From NCBI RefSeq assembly GCF_037969725.1, contig NZ_CP150203.1, forward strand, positions 5,872,501-5,936,500: DNA of 64,000 nt, written 5' to 3'. Below are positions 42,360 through 51,014 of this stretch, piece by piece. Below the pieces are notes generated by a model, which saw only the letters and a list, made by a program, of their open reading frames with translations, had not been told where the DNA came from and did not search any database. A program made the position numbers and the translations under genes. This stretch comes from Paenibacillus sp. FSL W8-0426 (GTDB lineage Bacteria > Bacillota > Bacilli > Paenibacillales > Paenibacillaceae). Numbering within the stretch: the stretch's first letter is position 1; every line of letters begins with the position of its first letter.

Positions 42360-43457
42360 TCAGGTTTGCTCGTCCTCGCCATGGCGAATGCGCAGCGTCT
42401 CGCCGTGACCGAGAACCTGAATGCGCTCGGCGGCGATGCCAAGGCGCTGCCGTTCGGCTTCCAGGCGATCCAGCGCCTCCCGCGGCGTATCGTCTGCCAG
42501 CCTGAACGTGCCGTAATGCATCGGCACCATCAGTTCGGAACCCGTTTCAACGAACCCCTGCAGCGCTTCTTCCGGCGTCACGTGCTGGGACGTCATGAAC
42601 CATTCGGGTTCATAGGCCCCGATCGGCATAAGAGTGATGTCGATGTCGAAACGTTCTCCGATCGTTCGAAAACCGGGGAAAAATCCGGTATCCCCGACGA
42701 AATAAACGGTGGGCGGAGATACGGAAAAGTGGTGGGCCGCTCCGCCTTCCGGTTTGCGAATGCCGCCTTTATTCCGGTGCTCTCTTGAACCCGATCCCGC
42801 TGACGTTCGAGGGCTCCCCTCATTCGAAGCTTTAGCAATCGCGCTTTCCGCTGCTGCAGGCGAAACCGTCGCAGCGCTCTCCAGAACATACCCGCCCCAA
42901 TGGGAAGTATTCGTGTCGAACAACGTGCGGCGCGTCCAGTGCTGGGCAGGCACAAACGTAATTTTCACGCCGCCGACGGACAGATGCTCCCACCATTTCA
43001 GTTCGTGGCAGCGGTGAAACCCCTTGCGCACCATTTTTCTTTTGAGTCCGTCCGGCACGATCAGCAGCGTTTTGGCGGACACCAGTTTGCGCAAGGATGC
43101 CAAATGCAGGTGATCATAATGAGAATGGGAGATCAGCACCACATCCAGCGGCGGAATGTCCCGGATCGGAATGCCCGGAGGTCCAAGCCGACGCTGGAAC
43201 CCCATCTTTTCGGCCCAAACCGGATCGGTGACGATGTTCAGACCGTTATATTGAATGAAAAAGGTGGAATGCCCCACCCACGTCACCGTTGTCTCTTCCC
43301 GGTTGGCATGCAGGAAATCCAAGTCAGGCGGGTGATGCGGCACCTTGAACGTATAATCCTTCGACTTTCTGCGCCGTTCCTCCCTCCACTGCCTGAATTC
43401 CTTCAACGTTTTGTCTGTGCTTACATTATCCAGATTGTTATAGCGGATTTTAGGCAT
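42360..43457 (-). CDS. MBL-fold hydrolase, NAPE-PLD/UlaG-like
   Basis: Predicted 365 residues. TVTWVGHSTFFIQYNGLNIVTDPVW is the UlaG/NAPE-PLD-type opening, and ISHSHYDHLHLASLRKL carries the HxHxDH metal site. FVPAQHWTRR, YFVGDTGFFPGF and MHYGTFRL supply further ligands. A segment of about 55 residues (about 198-255) rich in Ala, Ser, Gly and charged residues interrupts the fold and looks like a disordered insertion. ATG 43457 has GGGAGGAGG 7 nt upstream. Substrate unknown. Confidence 0.82.
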   Translation of the reverse strand: MPKIRYNNLDNVSTDKTLKEFRQWREERRRKSKDYTFKVPHHPPDLDFLHANREETTVTWVGHSTFFIQYNGLNIVTDPVWAEKMGFQRRLGPPGIPIRDIPPLDVVLISHSHYDHLHLASLRKLVSAKTLLIVPDGLKRKMVRKGFHRCHELKWWEHLSVGGVKITFVPAQHWTRRTLFDTNTSHWGGYVLESAATVSPAAAESAIAKASNEGSPRTSAGSGSREHRNKGGIRKPEGGAAHHFSVSPPTVYFVGDTGFFPGFRTIGERFDIDITLMPIGAYEPEWFMTSQHVTPEEALQGFVETGSELMVPMHYGTFRLADDTPREALDRLEAERQRLGIAAERIQVLGHGETLRIRHGEDEQT

Positions 43458-43514
43458 GAAAGGACCTCCTCCCTTCACCTATTTTAACCCATATTTCGCC
43501 GAATTGAAAAAAGG

Positions 43515-43667
43515 CTAGTCCTTCGGATTGCCGCTTGCCGCCATATAGATGAACAAAAAAGCGATCGCTGCGACGATAATAAGCGGCGGAGCGTACATGA
43601 TCGTGAACGTTTCGAAAAAACTTAATCCCGTTACGCCCGGAATGCCGGATACGCCTTCTGCATACAT
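43515..43667 (-). CDS. cydS: CydS-like small subunit of cytochrome bd oxidase
   Basis: Predicted 50 residues, or 53 from an ATG at 43676 that overlaps the cydB stop as ATGA. I prefer 43667 because AAAGGA lies 8 nt upstream. The segment FETFTIMYAPPLIIVAAIAF is a single TM helix with the IMYAP motif of Geobacillus CydS, the small third subunit seen in the bd oxidase structure. The N-terminal extension (about 20 residues) is longer than in Geobacillus. Position directly after cydB supports the call. Confidence 0.75.
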   Translation of the reverse strand: MYAEGVSGIPGVTGLSFFETFTIMYAPPLIIVAAIAFLFIYMAASGNPKD

Positions 43668-43672
43668 CGTAT

Positions 43673-44707
43673 TCATCCTTTCTTTTTCCCCGTTCGGCCT
43701 CGCACGTAATCGGCATCGAACAGGAACAGTCTCATGATCAGCACCAGCGACGGAATCAGCACCAACAGCCCCAGACTGAACGCGGTAATCAGCGCGATTC
43801 CCATCGTGCGGTTCGTGAAGCTGTCGTAAATGTTAACGTACGGATACAGGATGTAGGGCAAATGCGAGCGGCCATACCCGTACCAGGCAAAAGCAAACTG
43901 CAGCATGACAGCTACGAAGCACCACCCCATGTACTTGCGTTTCCATACGAGTGATACCGCAATGACGAAGCAGACGAAGGAGGCAATAAACATCCATGAA
44001 ATGCCCAGCATGTTCTGAAAATGCTGCGGGTTCTGCTTGTTGATTTGCAAAAACGCCAGAAAGCTGGCAAAGATGGTAGGCAGGCTCCATAGCAAGGCAT
44101 ATTCCCTCAATACTTCAAACGCTGTCTCATCTTCCGCTCTCTTGGCGTAGTAGGACAGGAACATGGCGGAAATATAAAGCACGCTCACCAATGCCAACAG
44201 CACGACAGACCATGTGTAAGGATTGGTCAAAAATTCGCCCCAGCTAAACAAAACCCTCTCTCCCGACTGCTCGATAATCCCCCCTTCGGAGATCGCCAAA
44301 ATGGTGGAGAACACGGCGGGAATCAGCAGCCCTGTCGCCCCATACAAGGCCATGTATATCCGGCTGTTCTGGCCGTTGTTTCCATAGGTGTTATAGGCGT
44401 AATATACGCCGCGAATCGCAAGCAGCACGATGGCAAGCGAGCCGGGCACCAGCAGCGCAGTTCCATAGTAAAACGCGCTGTCCGGATAAAATCCGACCAA
44501 TCCGACCACGAAAAAGATGAGAAAGACGTTCGTCACTTCCCACACCGGCGAGAGATAGCGCTGTATGATGTTGTGGATTTTATTCTCATGCCCGGAGAGT
44601 ACACTGTAAAAGCTGAAGAACCCTGCGCCAAAATCGATCGACGCAACGATCAGGTATCCGAACAGAAACGTCCACAAAATCGCAATGCCCGCAATTTCAA
44701 AGCTCAA
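43673..44707 (-). CDS. cydB: Cytochrome bd oxidase subunit II
   Basis: Predicted 344 residues, eight to nine TM helices. IAILWTFLFGYLIVASIDFGAGFF near the start, SPVWEVTNVFLIFFVVGLVGFYP (about 52-75) and AFAWYGYGRSHLPYILYPYV (about 265-285) are CydB signatures. With CydA it forms the quinol oxidase that reduces oxygen to water at high affinity. The start codon overlaps the cydA stop. Confidence 0.93.
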   Translation of the reverse strand: MSFEIAGIAILWTFLFGYLIVASIDFGAGFFSFYSVLSGHENKIHNIIQRYLSPVWEVTNVFLIFFVVGLVGFYPDSAFYYGTALLVPGSLAIVLLAIRGVYYAYNTYGNNGQNSRIYMALYGATGLLIPAVFSTILAISEGGIIEQSGERVLFSWGEFLTNPYTWSVVLLALVSVLYISAMFLSYYAKRAEDETAFEVLREYALLWSLPTIFASFLAFLQINKQNPQHFQNMLGISWMFIASFVCFVIAVSLVWKRKYMGWCFVAVMLQFAFAWYGYGRSHLPYILYPYVNIYDSFTNRTMGIALITAFSLGLLVLIPSLVLIMRLFLFDADYVRGRTGKKKG

Positions 44708-46050
44708 TGCACGATCCCTCCCTCAAGCCCGAGCGACTCCAGCTCCTTCTCCGCTTCCTTGTTGCGGAACAGCTTGCTGAGGACACGGATGCAAGAGAAA
44801 CAAAGGACCAGATACAGCAAAATGAACAGAACAAGCATCCAGCCTACGGAAGTGGACGTCGTGGCAGCCTCGGATACCTTCATGTATCCGCGCAAAATCC
44901 ACGGTTGGCGTCCAACCTCCGCGAACATCCAGCCGAGCTCGATCGCAATCATCGCCAGCGGTCCCAGAAACACGATGCCCATGAGCAGCCATTTCGGATA
45001 CGGTTTGCGTCCCGGAAGCCAGCGCCGAAACACGTACAGGACAGGAATCAGGAAAATGATCACTCCTGTCGTCACCTTCAAATCGAACATATAGTGAATC
45101 GAGAGCGGCGGCCTCAGATCGGCCGGATACTCCTCAAGCCCCTTCACTTCGGTATCCGGCCGATTTCCGGCAAGGATGCTTAGCGCGTAGGGAATTTCAA
45201 GCGCATACTTGACTTCGTTGTTCTCGTCCAATATGCCTCCATATACGAGCGGTGCTTCTTTCATCGTTTTGAAATGCCATTCGGCCGCGGCCAGCTTCTC
45301 CGGTTGGTATTTGGCCAGAAATTTGCCGGAGGAATCCCCGAGCATAATAGTGCTGACGGCAAATACAAGTGCGCTGACGGTCGTCAGTTTCAATGCCTTT
45401 TTATAATAAACATGGCCCCTGCCCCGCAGCATGCTGAAAGCGGCGATGCCTGCAAGCAAACCCGCGCTGAGCGTATAGGAGGATGCAAGCACATGGGTTA
45501 CCTTGGTTGGCGTAGCGGGATTCAGCATGGCCGCTATAGGATGAATGTCCTTCATGATGCCATCGATCAGGGTGAAGCCCTGCGGCTGGTTCATGAACGA
45601 ATTGACGGTAGTGATAAAAATGGCCGATGCCGACGAACCGAGCGCAACCGGGATGAGCAGCAGCATGTGCGTGTATTTATTTTTGAAACGATCCCAGGTG
45701 TACAGGTATATGCCAAGGAATATCGCCTCTATGAAAAAGGCGAACGTCTCCATGAACAGCGGCAGGGCAATCGCCTGTCCCGCCACCCGCATGAACATGG
45801 GCCATAACAAGCTGAGCTGCAATCCAATCGAGGTGCCGGTTACTACGCCGACCGCTACGGTGATGACAAAGCCTCGCGCCCACCTGCGGGCAAGCAGGGT
45901 GTAGTGCACGTCGTTCTTGCGCAATCCGCGCCACTCCGCAAGAGCGATCATGAGCGGCACGCCAACGCCGATCGATGCAAAGATAATATGTACAAACAGG
46001 GTTAATCCGGTCAATATCCGGCTTAGCAGAACAGGGTCCAGCGTTGTCAT
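44704..46050 (-). CDS. cydA: Cytochrome bd oxidase subunit I
   Basis: Predicted 448 residues. LTLFVHIIFASIGVG carries the first heme-ligand His, MLNPATPTKVTHVLASSY a further conserved region, and ELGWMFAEVGRQPWILRG the conserved GRQPW motif. The Q loop is of the short type, as in Bacillales. ATG 46050 has GAGGAG 10 nt upstream; an upstream in-frame start would precede the ribosome site. It is the second gene of the proposed unit of 34-residue peptide, cydA, cydB and cydS. No cydCD genes are found nearby. Confidence 0.93.
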   Translation of the reverse strand: MTTLDPVLLSRILTGLTLFVHIIFASIGVGVPLMIALAEWRGLRKNDVHYTLLARRWARGFVITVAVGVVTGTSIGLQLSLLWPMFMRVAGQAIALPLFMETFAFFIEAIFLGIYLYTWDRFKNKYTHMLLLIPVALGSSASAIFITTVNSFMNQPQGFTLIDGIMKDIHPIAAMLNPATPTKVTHVLASSYTLSAGLLAGIAAFSMLRGRGHVYYKKALKLTTVSALVFAVSTIMLGDSSGKFLAKYQPEKLAAAEWHFKTMKEAPLVYGGILDENNEVKYALEIPYALSILAGNRPDTEVKGLEEYPADLRPPLSIHYMFDLKVTTGVIIFLIPVLYVFRRWLPGRKPYPKWLLMGIVFLGPLAMIAIELGWMFAEVGRQPWILRGYMKVSEAATTSTSVGWMLVLFILLYLVLCFSCIRVLSKLFRNKEAEKELESLGLEGGIVH

Positions 46051-46116
46051 CAGGGTGACACTCCTCACTGTTAGTCAATGATAGGTTCCGGGCATCGCCC
46101 TTCTTCCTTCGAACAA

Positions 46117-46221
46117 CTAATAATTCATGATGCGAATGATGCTCTTCACCACGGCGTAAAGTACGACGACCGCGGCAACCAGACAAACGATCACAAGCGT
46201 TTTCTCTTCTTTGCGAAACAT
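46117..46221 (-). CDS. 34-residue single-span membrane peptide before cydA
   Basis: MFRKEEKTLVIVCLVA opens a short basic head and one TM helix (about 8-26); it ends KSIIRIMNY. A very strong ribosome site, GGGAGGAGG, lies 6 nt before the ATG, and the gene is first after the Rex-like site and promoter, 66 bp before cydA. I do not recognise a family. It could be an assembly factor or accessory subunit of the oxidase. Confidence 0.6.
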   Translation of the reverse strand: MFRKEEKTLVIVCLVAAVVVLYAVVKSIIRIMNY

Positions 46222-46286
46222 ATCACGCCTCCTCCCTTTAACGGATGCGAATGTCGTTTACCTATACCGTTTGCAAAAGATTCCTT

Positions 46287-46315
46287 TTTTATCCGCTTTT
46301 ATCCGCGAATGTGAA
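46287..46315 (-). promoter_or_regulatory. Candidate promoter of the cyd operon
   Basis: On the minus strand TTCACA and ATAAAA are separated by 17 bp. The -35 lies inside the Rex-like palindrome. Confidence 0.4.
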
Positions 46316-46326
46316 AACTGACACAA
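46309..46326. promoter_or_regulatory. Rex-like operator upstream of the cyd operon
   Basis: Read on the minus strand, TTGTGTCAGTTTTCACAT matches the Rex consensus TTGTGAANNNNTTCACAA at 11 of 14 defined positions. Rex represses cyd genes at low NADH/NAD+ in Gram-positive bacteria. Confidence 0.45.
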
Positions 46327-46328
46327 AG

Positions 46329-46382
46329 AAGCCTTAACCGCTACTTGAATGCGATGCATCCAGTAGGGGTTAAGGCTTTATT
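46329..46382 (-). terminator. Terminator of the PAS histidine kinase gene
   Basis: AAGCCTTAACC.CTACT pairs with AGTAG.GGTTAAGGCTT, a long symmetric stem about 22 nt after the kinase stop. Confidence 0.65.
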
Positions 46383-46403
46383 ATCCCGTCAGCCGTCAAT
46401 TAT

Positions 46404-49250
46404 TCATACGAGCGCCTCTTGTTTGGGAAGCCGGACCTTGAACGTGCTCCCCTTGCCTGGCGCAGACATCACCGTCAGCTTCCCATGGTGATCTTCCACG
46501 ATTTTACGCGAAATATATAACCCCAGACCCGTTCCGCCAATCTGGCGATGGTCCGAATTGTCCACCCGGTAAAACTTCGTAAACAGCATGTCCTGCACCT
46601 CTTCGGCAATGCCGATGCCGTAATCCCTTACATCGATGCATAACCACTTCTTCTCTTCCCATAACGTAATATCGATGCGATCGGCACCAGGCGAGTATTT
46701 GACCGCATTGCCAACGAGGTTGTGCAGCACCTGTGCCATCCGGTTCTGATCAGCATAAGCGAAGAAGTCCCCGTTAAAGGCATGCACATATATGCGTTGT
46801 ACTGATTTGATGTTCCACTGTTCGGCCACGCCCTCCACCAGTTCCAGCATAGGAACATAGGTCATGTGGTAGGTCAAGCTTCCGTTATCCAATCGTTGGA
46901 TATCCAGCACGTCATCCAGCAAACTGCTGAGCCGGGCCCCCTCGGACGTAATTTTCCCTAAAAATTCAAGGCGCTGCGAGGCGGGAAGATCATACAGCAT
47001 CATCAGTTCCACATACCCCATAATAGTGGCGACTGGCGTGCGAAGTTCATGTGAAACAACGCTGATCAGCTCGTGCTTCATGCGGTTAAGATGTTCTTCT
47101 TCCGTCCTGTCCCGGAACACCAGCAGGAAGCCATGGTTTCTGCCGGGTACGTCAATCTGTTTCATATATAGAGAAAAAACACTTTTGGACGCATTATCCA
47201 GAACAAATTCGGTTTCCGCAAAAGCCTGCTCGCCTTTCAGAAACGCGCGCGTCTGATCGAGCAGGTTGAAATTATCCGTGAGCACGGACCGCTCAATGGA
47301 CAGGGCCAGATCTTCGATGGAGCGTCCAAGGAAATCCCCCAAACCGAACATCTCCTCAATGCGGCGATTGACGATCGTGATCGTTCCAGACCGGTCGGAC
47401 ATGACCAAGCCTTCGCGGACCGATTCAATGAACTGCTCGCTGATGTCGCGCTGTTCCTGAATGGCCTGTTTCTCGCGCACCAATTCGGCGTTCAGCTGTT
47501 CCAGCGCAAGCGCATCGCGCACGCGATCCTCTTCAGCTCTTGTTCGCTCGGTAATATCCTTGATAAACAGATTGTATAATGACTCTTTGTTGCCTAAGCG
47601 AATCTCGACAATTTTGTATTCGATCGGAAAAACGGATCCGTCGCGCCTGATGCCGTAAATTTCCTCGATGTGGGTATGCCGCTTGCCTGTATTAAACTCG
47701 CGACGTTCAAGCTTTTGCTTGATTTCATCGCAAGTGGCTCCCTGAAACAGGGAAGGGGCATTTTTCTGATATACCACGTCTTCCCTCCGCAGCCCGAACA
47801 TGCGCTCGGCCTCGGGATTGAACTCAATGATTTTTCCGCATGCATCGACAGCAATGATGGCCTCGATGGATGAATCTACGATGGCCCGCTTGATTTCTTC
47901 GCTGTTTCTCAGTTCCTTGGTACGCTCCCTTACACGGTCCTCCAGCGTTATCTTGTCCTGGCGAATCTGCTCGAACTGCTCAAGCAGCACGTCGGACATT
48001 TTGCGCAAGTTGCCGATCAAAATCTGGACTTCCGTTACATGGCTTATCGGCCATTTCATTTCCCCTTGTCGAATCAGCAGTCTGGAGAGTGCACTCGTCA
48101 TAAGCGTAATCCGTTTCAATGGGCTTACGACTTTTTTGCTGATCGGCGCGGCAATGATCATGGATACCAAAATAATGACCAACAGGGATTGGATCGTGGT
48201 CAGATAGATTGATGCAATATGAGGATAAAACTTGGAAGGGCTTGACAGTACGATAAGACGATACCCCTCGGCCGGCGCCTGCCATTTCTCATTGATGAAA
48301 ACCGCCTGCCTCCAGTAATCCAAAATATCGCTGGATGCCACGGCATCCGAGAGTAACAAGGGGTCGCCCCCTGCCTGCAAAACGCGTTCCTGCTTCGCTG
48401 GCAATGCTGCACCAACCGGGTAAAGCTCGGAGGACGAACCCACCACACGATCGTCTGATCCCAAAATGATGATGCCGACATCCATAAATTCGCTATATTG
48501 CCTCAGGGTTGATTGCAATTGTCCCGAAGGAACCACTGGAACCCCCACTTTCTTGTCAATCAGATCGGTAGCATGTCTTAGGCTGGTCACAATGGCATCC
48601 CGAATTTGATCCAGCTGTCTGCGGCTATCCGCCGACAGCAGTACAAGTGAAACGGATACAACAAAGGCAACCACGTATTTAAACGCGATTCTGTGAAGAG
48701 GAATCGCGCCCGCACGCTTCATTGGATGCTCGCTGTGCGTAATCCAGAAGTCGACGACGATTCCCGCCAATAGCGCATTCACCATACCGACCAGAGCGGC
48801 ATGGATATACGCAAATCTCAAATCATCCATTTCCATACCAAAGACAAAGTGGCCGAGACCGACAATCGGCAAAAACAATACTAGCCAAAACGTGGCGTTG
48901 GCCGTCATCATGCTGCCGTTTTTCCAACGCTTCTGCCACCCCAGCATCCAGATGAATTCCAAAGCATGGATTGCTGCACCGACCCAAATGCTGTAAGGCA
49001 TGTCTAAGAGGAGACATTTTAAACCGAAAATGCCCACCAAAGCCATGCCGCCATACTTTCCGCCATGCAGGCGCAAGGCAACAAGCACTGCCGCACCGCC
49101 GAGCATCAATTGAACGCCGTAGAACATCGTGATGGCGTATACGCTGCCCAATGTACCCAGCACAACAAGCACCATCGTGGCGATCCAAGGAATGCGCAGC
49201 CGCGACAGCGTCCAATCCAGCACCGTTTTTCCGATTTTTGTACGAATCAT
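46404..49250 (-). CDS. Membrane PAS-domain histidine kinase
   Basis: Predicted 948 residues. Six or more N-terminal TM helices (about 20-210) form a membrane module. An extracytoplasmic segment (about 212-350) and a further TM helix near 355-375 follow, then a HAMP-like linker, PAS 1 (about 455-570), PAS 2 (about 605-720), HisKA with H734 in VVSHELRTPVAT, and HATPase (about 835-948; NLVGNAVKYS, DYGIGIA, GGTGLGLYIS). It is divergent from an OmpR-type regulator, its probable partner. The signal is unknown. Neither ATG 49250 nor TTG 49268 has a clear ribosome site. Confidence 0.85.
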   Translation of the reverse strand: MIRTKIGKTVLDWTLSRLRIPWIATMVLVVLGTLGSVYAITMFYGVQLMLGGAAVLVALRLHGGKYGGMALVGIFGLKCLLLDMPYSIWVGAAIHALEFIWMLGWQKRWKNGSMMTANATFWLVLFLPIVGLGHFVFGMEMDDLRFAYIHAALVGMVNALLAGIVVDFWITHSEHPMKRAGAIPLHRIAFKYVVAFVVSVSLVLLSADSRRQLDQIRDAIVTSLRHATDLIDKKVGVPVVPSGQLQSTLRQYSEFMDVGIIILGSDDRVVGSSSELYPVGAALPAKQERVLQAGGDPLLLSDAVASSDILDYWRQAVFINEKWQAPAEGYRLIVLSSPSKFYPHIASIYLTTIQSLLVIILVSMIIAAPISKKVVSPLKRITLMTSALSRLLIRQGEMKWPISHVTEVQILIGNLRKMSDVLLEQFEQIRQDKITLEDRVRERTKELRNSEEIKRAIVDSSIEAIIAVDACGKIIEFNPEAERMFGLRREDVVYQKNAPSLFQGATCDEIKQKLERREFNTGKRHTHIEEIYGIRRDGSVFPIEYKIVEIRLGNKESLYNLFIKDITERTRAEEDRVRDALALEQLNAELVREKQAIQEQRDISEQFIESVREGLVMSDRSGTITIVNRRIEEMFGLGDFLGRSIEDLALSIERSVLTDNFNLLDQTRAFLKGEQAFAETEFVLDNASKSVFSLYMKQIDVPGRNHGFLLVFRDRTEEEHLNRMKHELISVVSHELRTPVATIMGYVELMMLYDLPASQRLEFLGKITSEGARLSSLLDDVLDIQRLDNGSLTYHMTYVPMLELVEGVAEQWNIKSVQRIYVHAFNGDFFAYADQNRMAQVLHNLVGNAVKYSPGADRIDITLWEEKKWLCIDVRDYGIGIAEEVQDMLFTKFYRVDNSDHRQIGGTGLGLYISRKIVEDHHGKLTVMSAPGKGSTFKVRLPKQEALV

Positions 49251-49667
49251 AGGCAATGTTTGGCCCAACCTATCATTTTACGTCTATTTTTTAGCAACTT
49301 CGTTTCCTCCCCATGCAAACAAACTGTTTCATTAACGCCCTATTTGACGAAAATACGTTAGGCTTCCGAATTGCGCTTGATTTGTCGAGTGTTTTTCGGA
49401 GTTCCCTTTTCTTCTCCAAATCGTTCTGATCCATTATACTGTAAATATGACATGGCATAGTTTTGGTAAATGTTGATGGATTTGCAAAAACTTCATACAT
49501 GATAAAATGTTGAATTTGCGGTGCGTGGAATTGGGACAAGTCATCATATATACATGTACATGGGATGACCAAAACCGATCCGTACTCCATGCTTCGGCAA
49601 TCTCTAACAAACTACATCCATTGGATTCCGTGTTTCTTTATAAATTTCCACCAGGAGTGTGACCTCT
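49251..49667. other. Divergent promoter region of the kinase/regulator pair
   Basis: About 415 bp without a gene. Plus strand: TTTGCA-N16-TAAAAT at 49481-49508, a good SigA promoter for the regulator. Minus strand: TATAAT at 49433-49438 without a clear -35, possibly for the kinase. A palindromic ATGTACAT lies near 49550. Confidence 0.5.
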
Positions 49668-50372
49668 ATGTCTATCAAAGTACTTCTTATAGAAGATGAA
49701 AAAAATCTTGCCGACATGATTGCTTTCTTTCTTGAGGAGGAAGGATACATTACAGAACGGGTTCATCATGCCCGCGAGGCACTTCAGCTTTTCCCCCGAT
49801 TCCAGCCGGATATCGTCGTGACGGATCTGATGCTGCCCGAAACGGACGGAAATGCGCTGGTGGATGCGTTTCGTCAGCATTCGACCGTTCCGATTCTCAT
49901 GATTTCGGCCAGCACGATGCTGAATGACCGTCTCAAGGCGCTTCATAACGGTGCCGATGACTTCCTGTGCAAACCGTTCAGCCTTAAAGAGCTGGATGCG
50001 CGGATCAAGGCACTCTTGCGCAGGTCTGCTCTCTCTTATTCGGGGAAAACGGTTCAAGACAGCAAGGAAGACACGCCAACGAATGCCGGTCATGTCAGTG
50101 TGAACGAGTATAGCCGAACGCTGTTTGTGGACGGAGAAGAAATCGAGGTTACGCACATCGAGTTTGAAATCATGAAAGAGCTGTATAAAAATCCTGGCAA
50201 AGTATTTACCCGCAACGAGCTGATGGACCGGATCAAAGGTTCGGAACGGGCATATCTGGACCGAACCATTGATGTCCACATTTCAAGCCTGCGCAAAAAA
50301 ATCGAGCCTGATCCCAAAAAGCCCCGTTACATCAAAACGGTGTGGGGCACGGGATACAAATATGTCATATAG
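49668..50372 (+). CDS. OmpR/PhoB-type response regulator
   Basis: Predicted 234 residues. Receiver about 3-118 with acidic EDE near 9-11, phospho-Asp in DIVVTDLMLPETDG (about D53), and FLCKPFSLKEL with the conserved Lys. DNA-binding winged helix about 140-234 with FTRNELMDRIKG and RTIDVHISSLRKKIEPDPKKP. ATG 49668 has AGGAG 10 nt upstream. It pairs with the divergent PAS kinase by position. Confidence 0.92.
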   Translation: MSIKVLLIEDEKNLADMIAFFLEEEGYITERVHHAREALQLFPRFQPDIVVTDLMLPETDGNALVDAFRQHSTVPILMISASTMLNDRLKALHNGADDFLCKPFSLKELDARIKALLRRSALSYSGKTVQDSKEDTPTNAGHVSVNEYSRTLFVDGEEIEVTHIEFEIMKELYKNPGKVFTRNELMDRIKGSERAYLDRTIDVHISSLRKKIEPDPKKPRYIKTVWGTGYKYVI

Positions 50373-50399
50373 CCCGTTTGTTGAAAGAGCCTGTTTGAT

Positions 50400-50807
50400 T
50401 CATTTCGCTCTGGCATTCCCATGTTCTTGCGAAAGGTTCTGTCTGTTTACGGATTCAAGCCATTTCCGCATCTCTGACGCCATTTGCTGAGGATGTTGCA
50501 CGTCCCAAAGAAACATTTTCATCGGTCCCACACCCGTGATTTGCTGAAGATGGCGCTTGCGAATCATGGATTGAAAATCCGTAACGATCAACAATGGAAC
50601 GTCCGGCATGAAAGCCCTGATCGCATTGGATGCCGAAACGGCCTGACCCGACTCCTGATAATCAATGATACAATAACGAGTCGTGTCCCACCCGGAGTCA
50701 GGGCTCTCATGCGAGTCCTCTCCTTCCATCCAGTTCTCAAGCTGTTCCATGATGTCGTCAAACGCAATACCGCGACTTTCGTCGGAGAGCACTGTAATGG
50801 ATCCCAT
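50400..50807 (-). CDS. Degenerate receiver-like protein of unknown function
   Basis: Predicted 135 residues. The strand RYCIIDYQES with a central Asp, the strand VPLLIVTDF ending in Thr, and MKMFLWD with a Lys follow the order of receiver-domain strands 3, 4 and 5. The N-terminal acidic pair is missing. It is convergent with the OmpR-type regulator, 27 bp away. GGAGG lies 10 nt before ATG 50807. It could be a pseudo-receiver that modulates the neighbouring system, but this is inference. Confidence 0.55.
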   Translation of the reverse strand: MGSITVLSDESRGIAFDDIMEQLENWMEGEDSHESPDSGWDTTRYCIIDYQESGQAVSASNAIRAFMPDVPLLIVTDFQSMIRKRHLQQITGVGPMKMFLWDVQHPQQMASEMRKWLESVNRQNLSQEHGNARAK

Positions 50808-50917
50808 CGATTCATAACCTCCCGTAAAGATATTACACTATTGTGTCATGGTTGGTTTAAAAATGTTTGTGCATGATCATGAAAGAAGTGTTAACAAAAT
50901 TCGCAATCTTCACATAT

Positions 50918-50946
50918 TTCGCAGTTTGCACCCATTCATGTAAAAT
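50918..50946 (+). promoter_or_regulatory. Candidate promoter of the cvfC-like gene
   Basis: TTCGCA and TAAAAT with 17-bp spacing, about 68 nt before the start codon. Confidence 0.45.
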
Positions 50947-51014
50947 AGAGATATCCCTTTTTTGGGACAGGCATTTTTAAATCATTACCACACGGTACAG
51001 GAGGTTTATACCCT

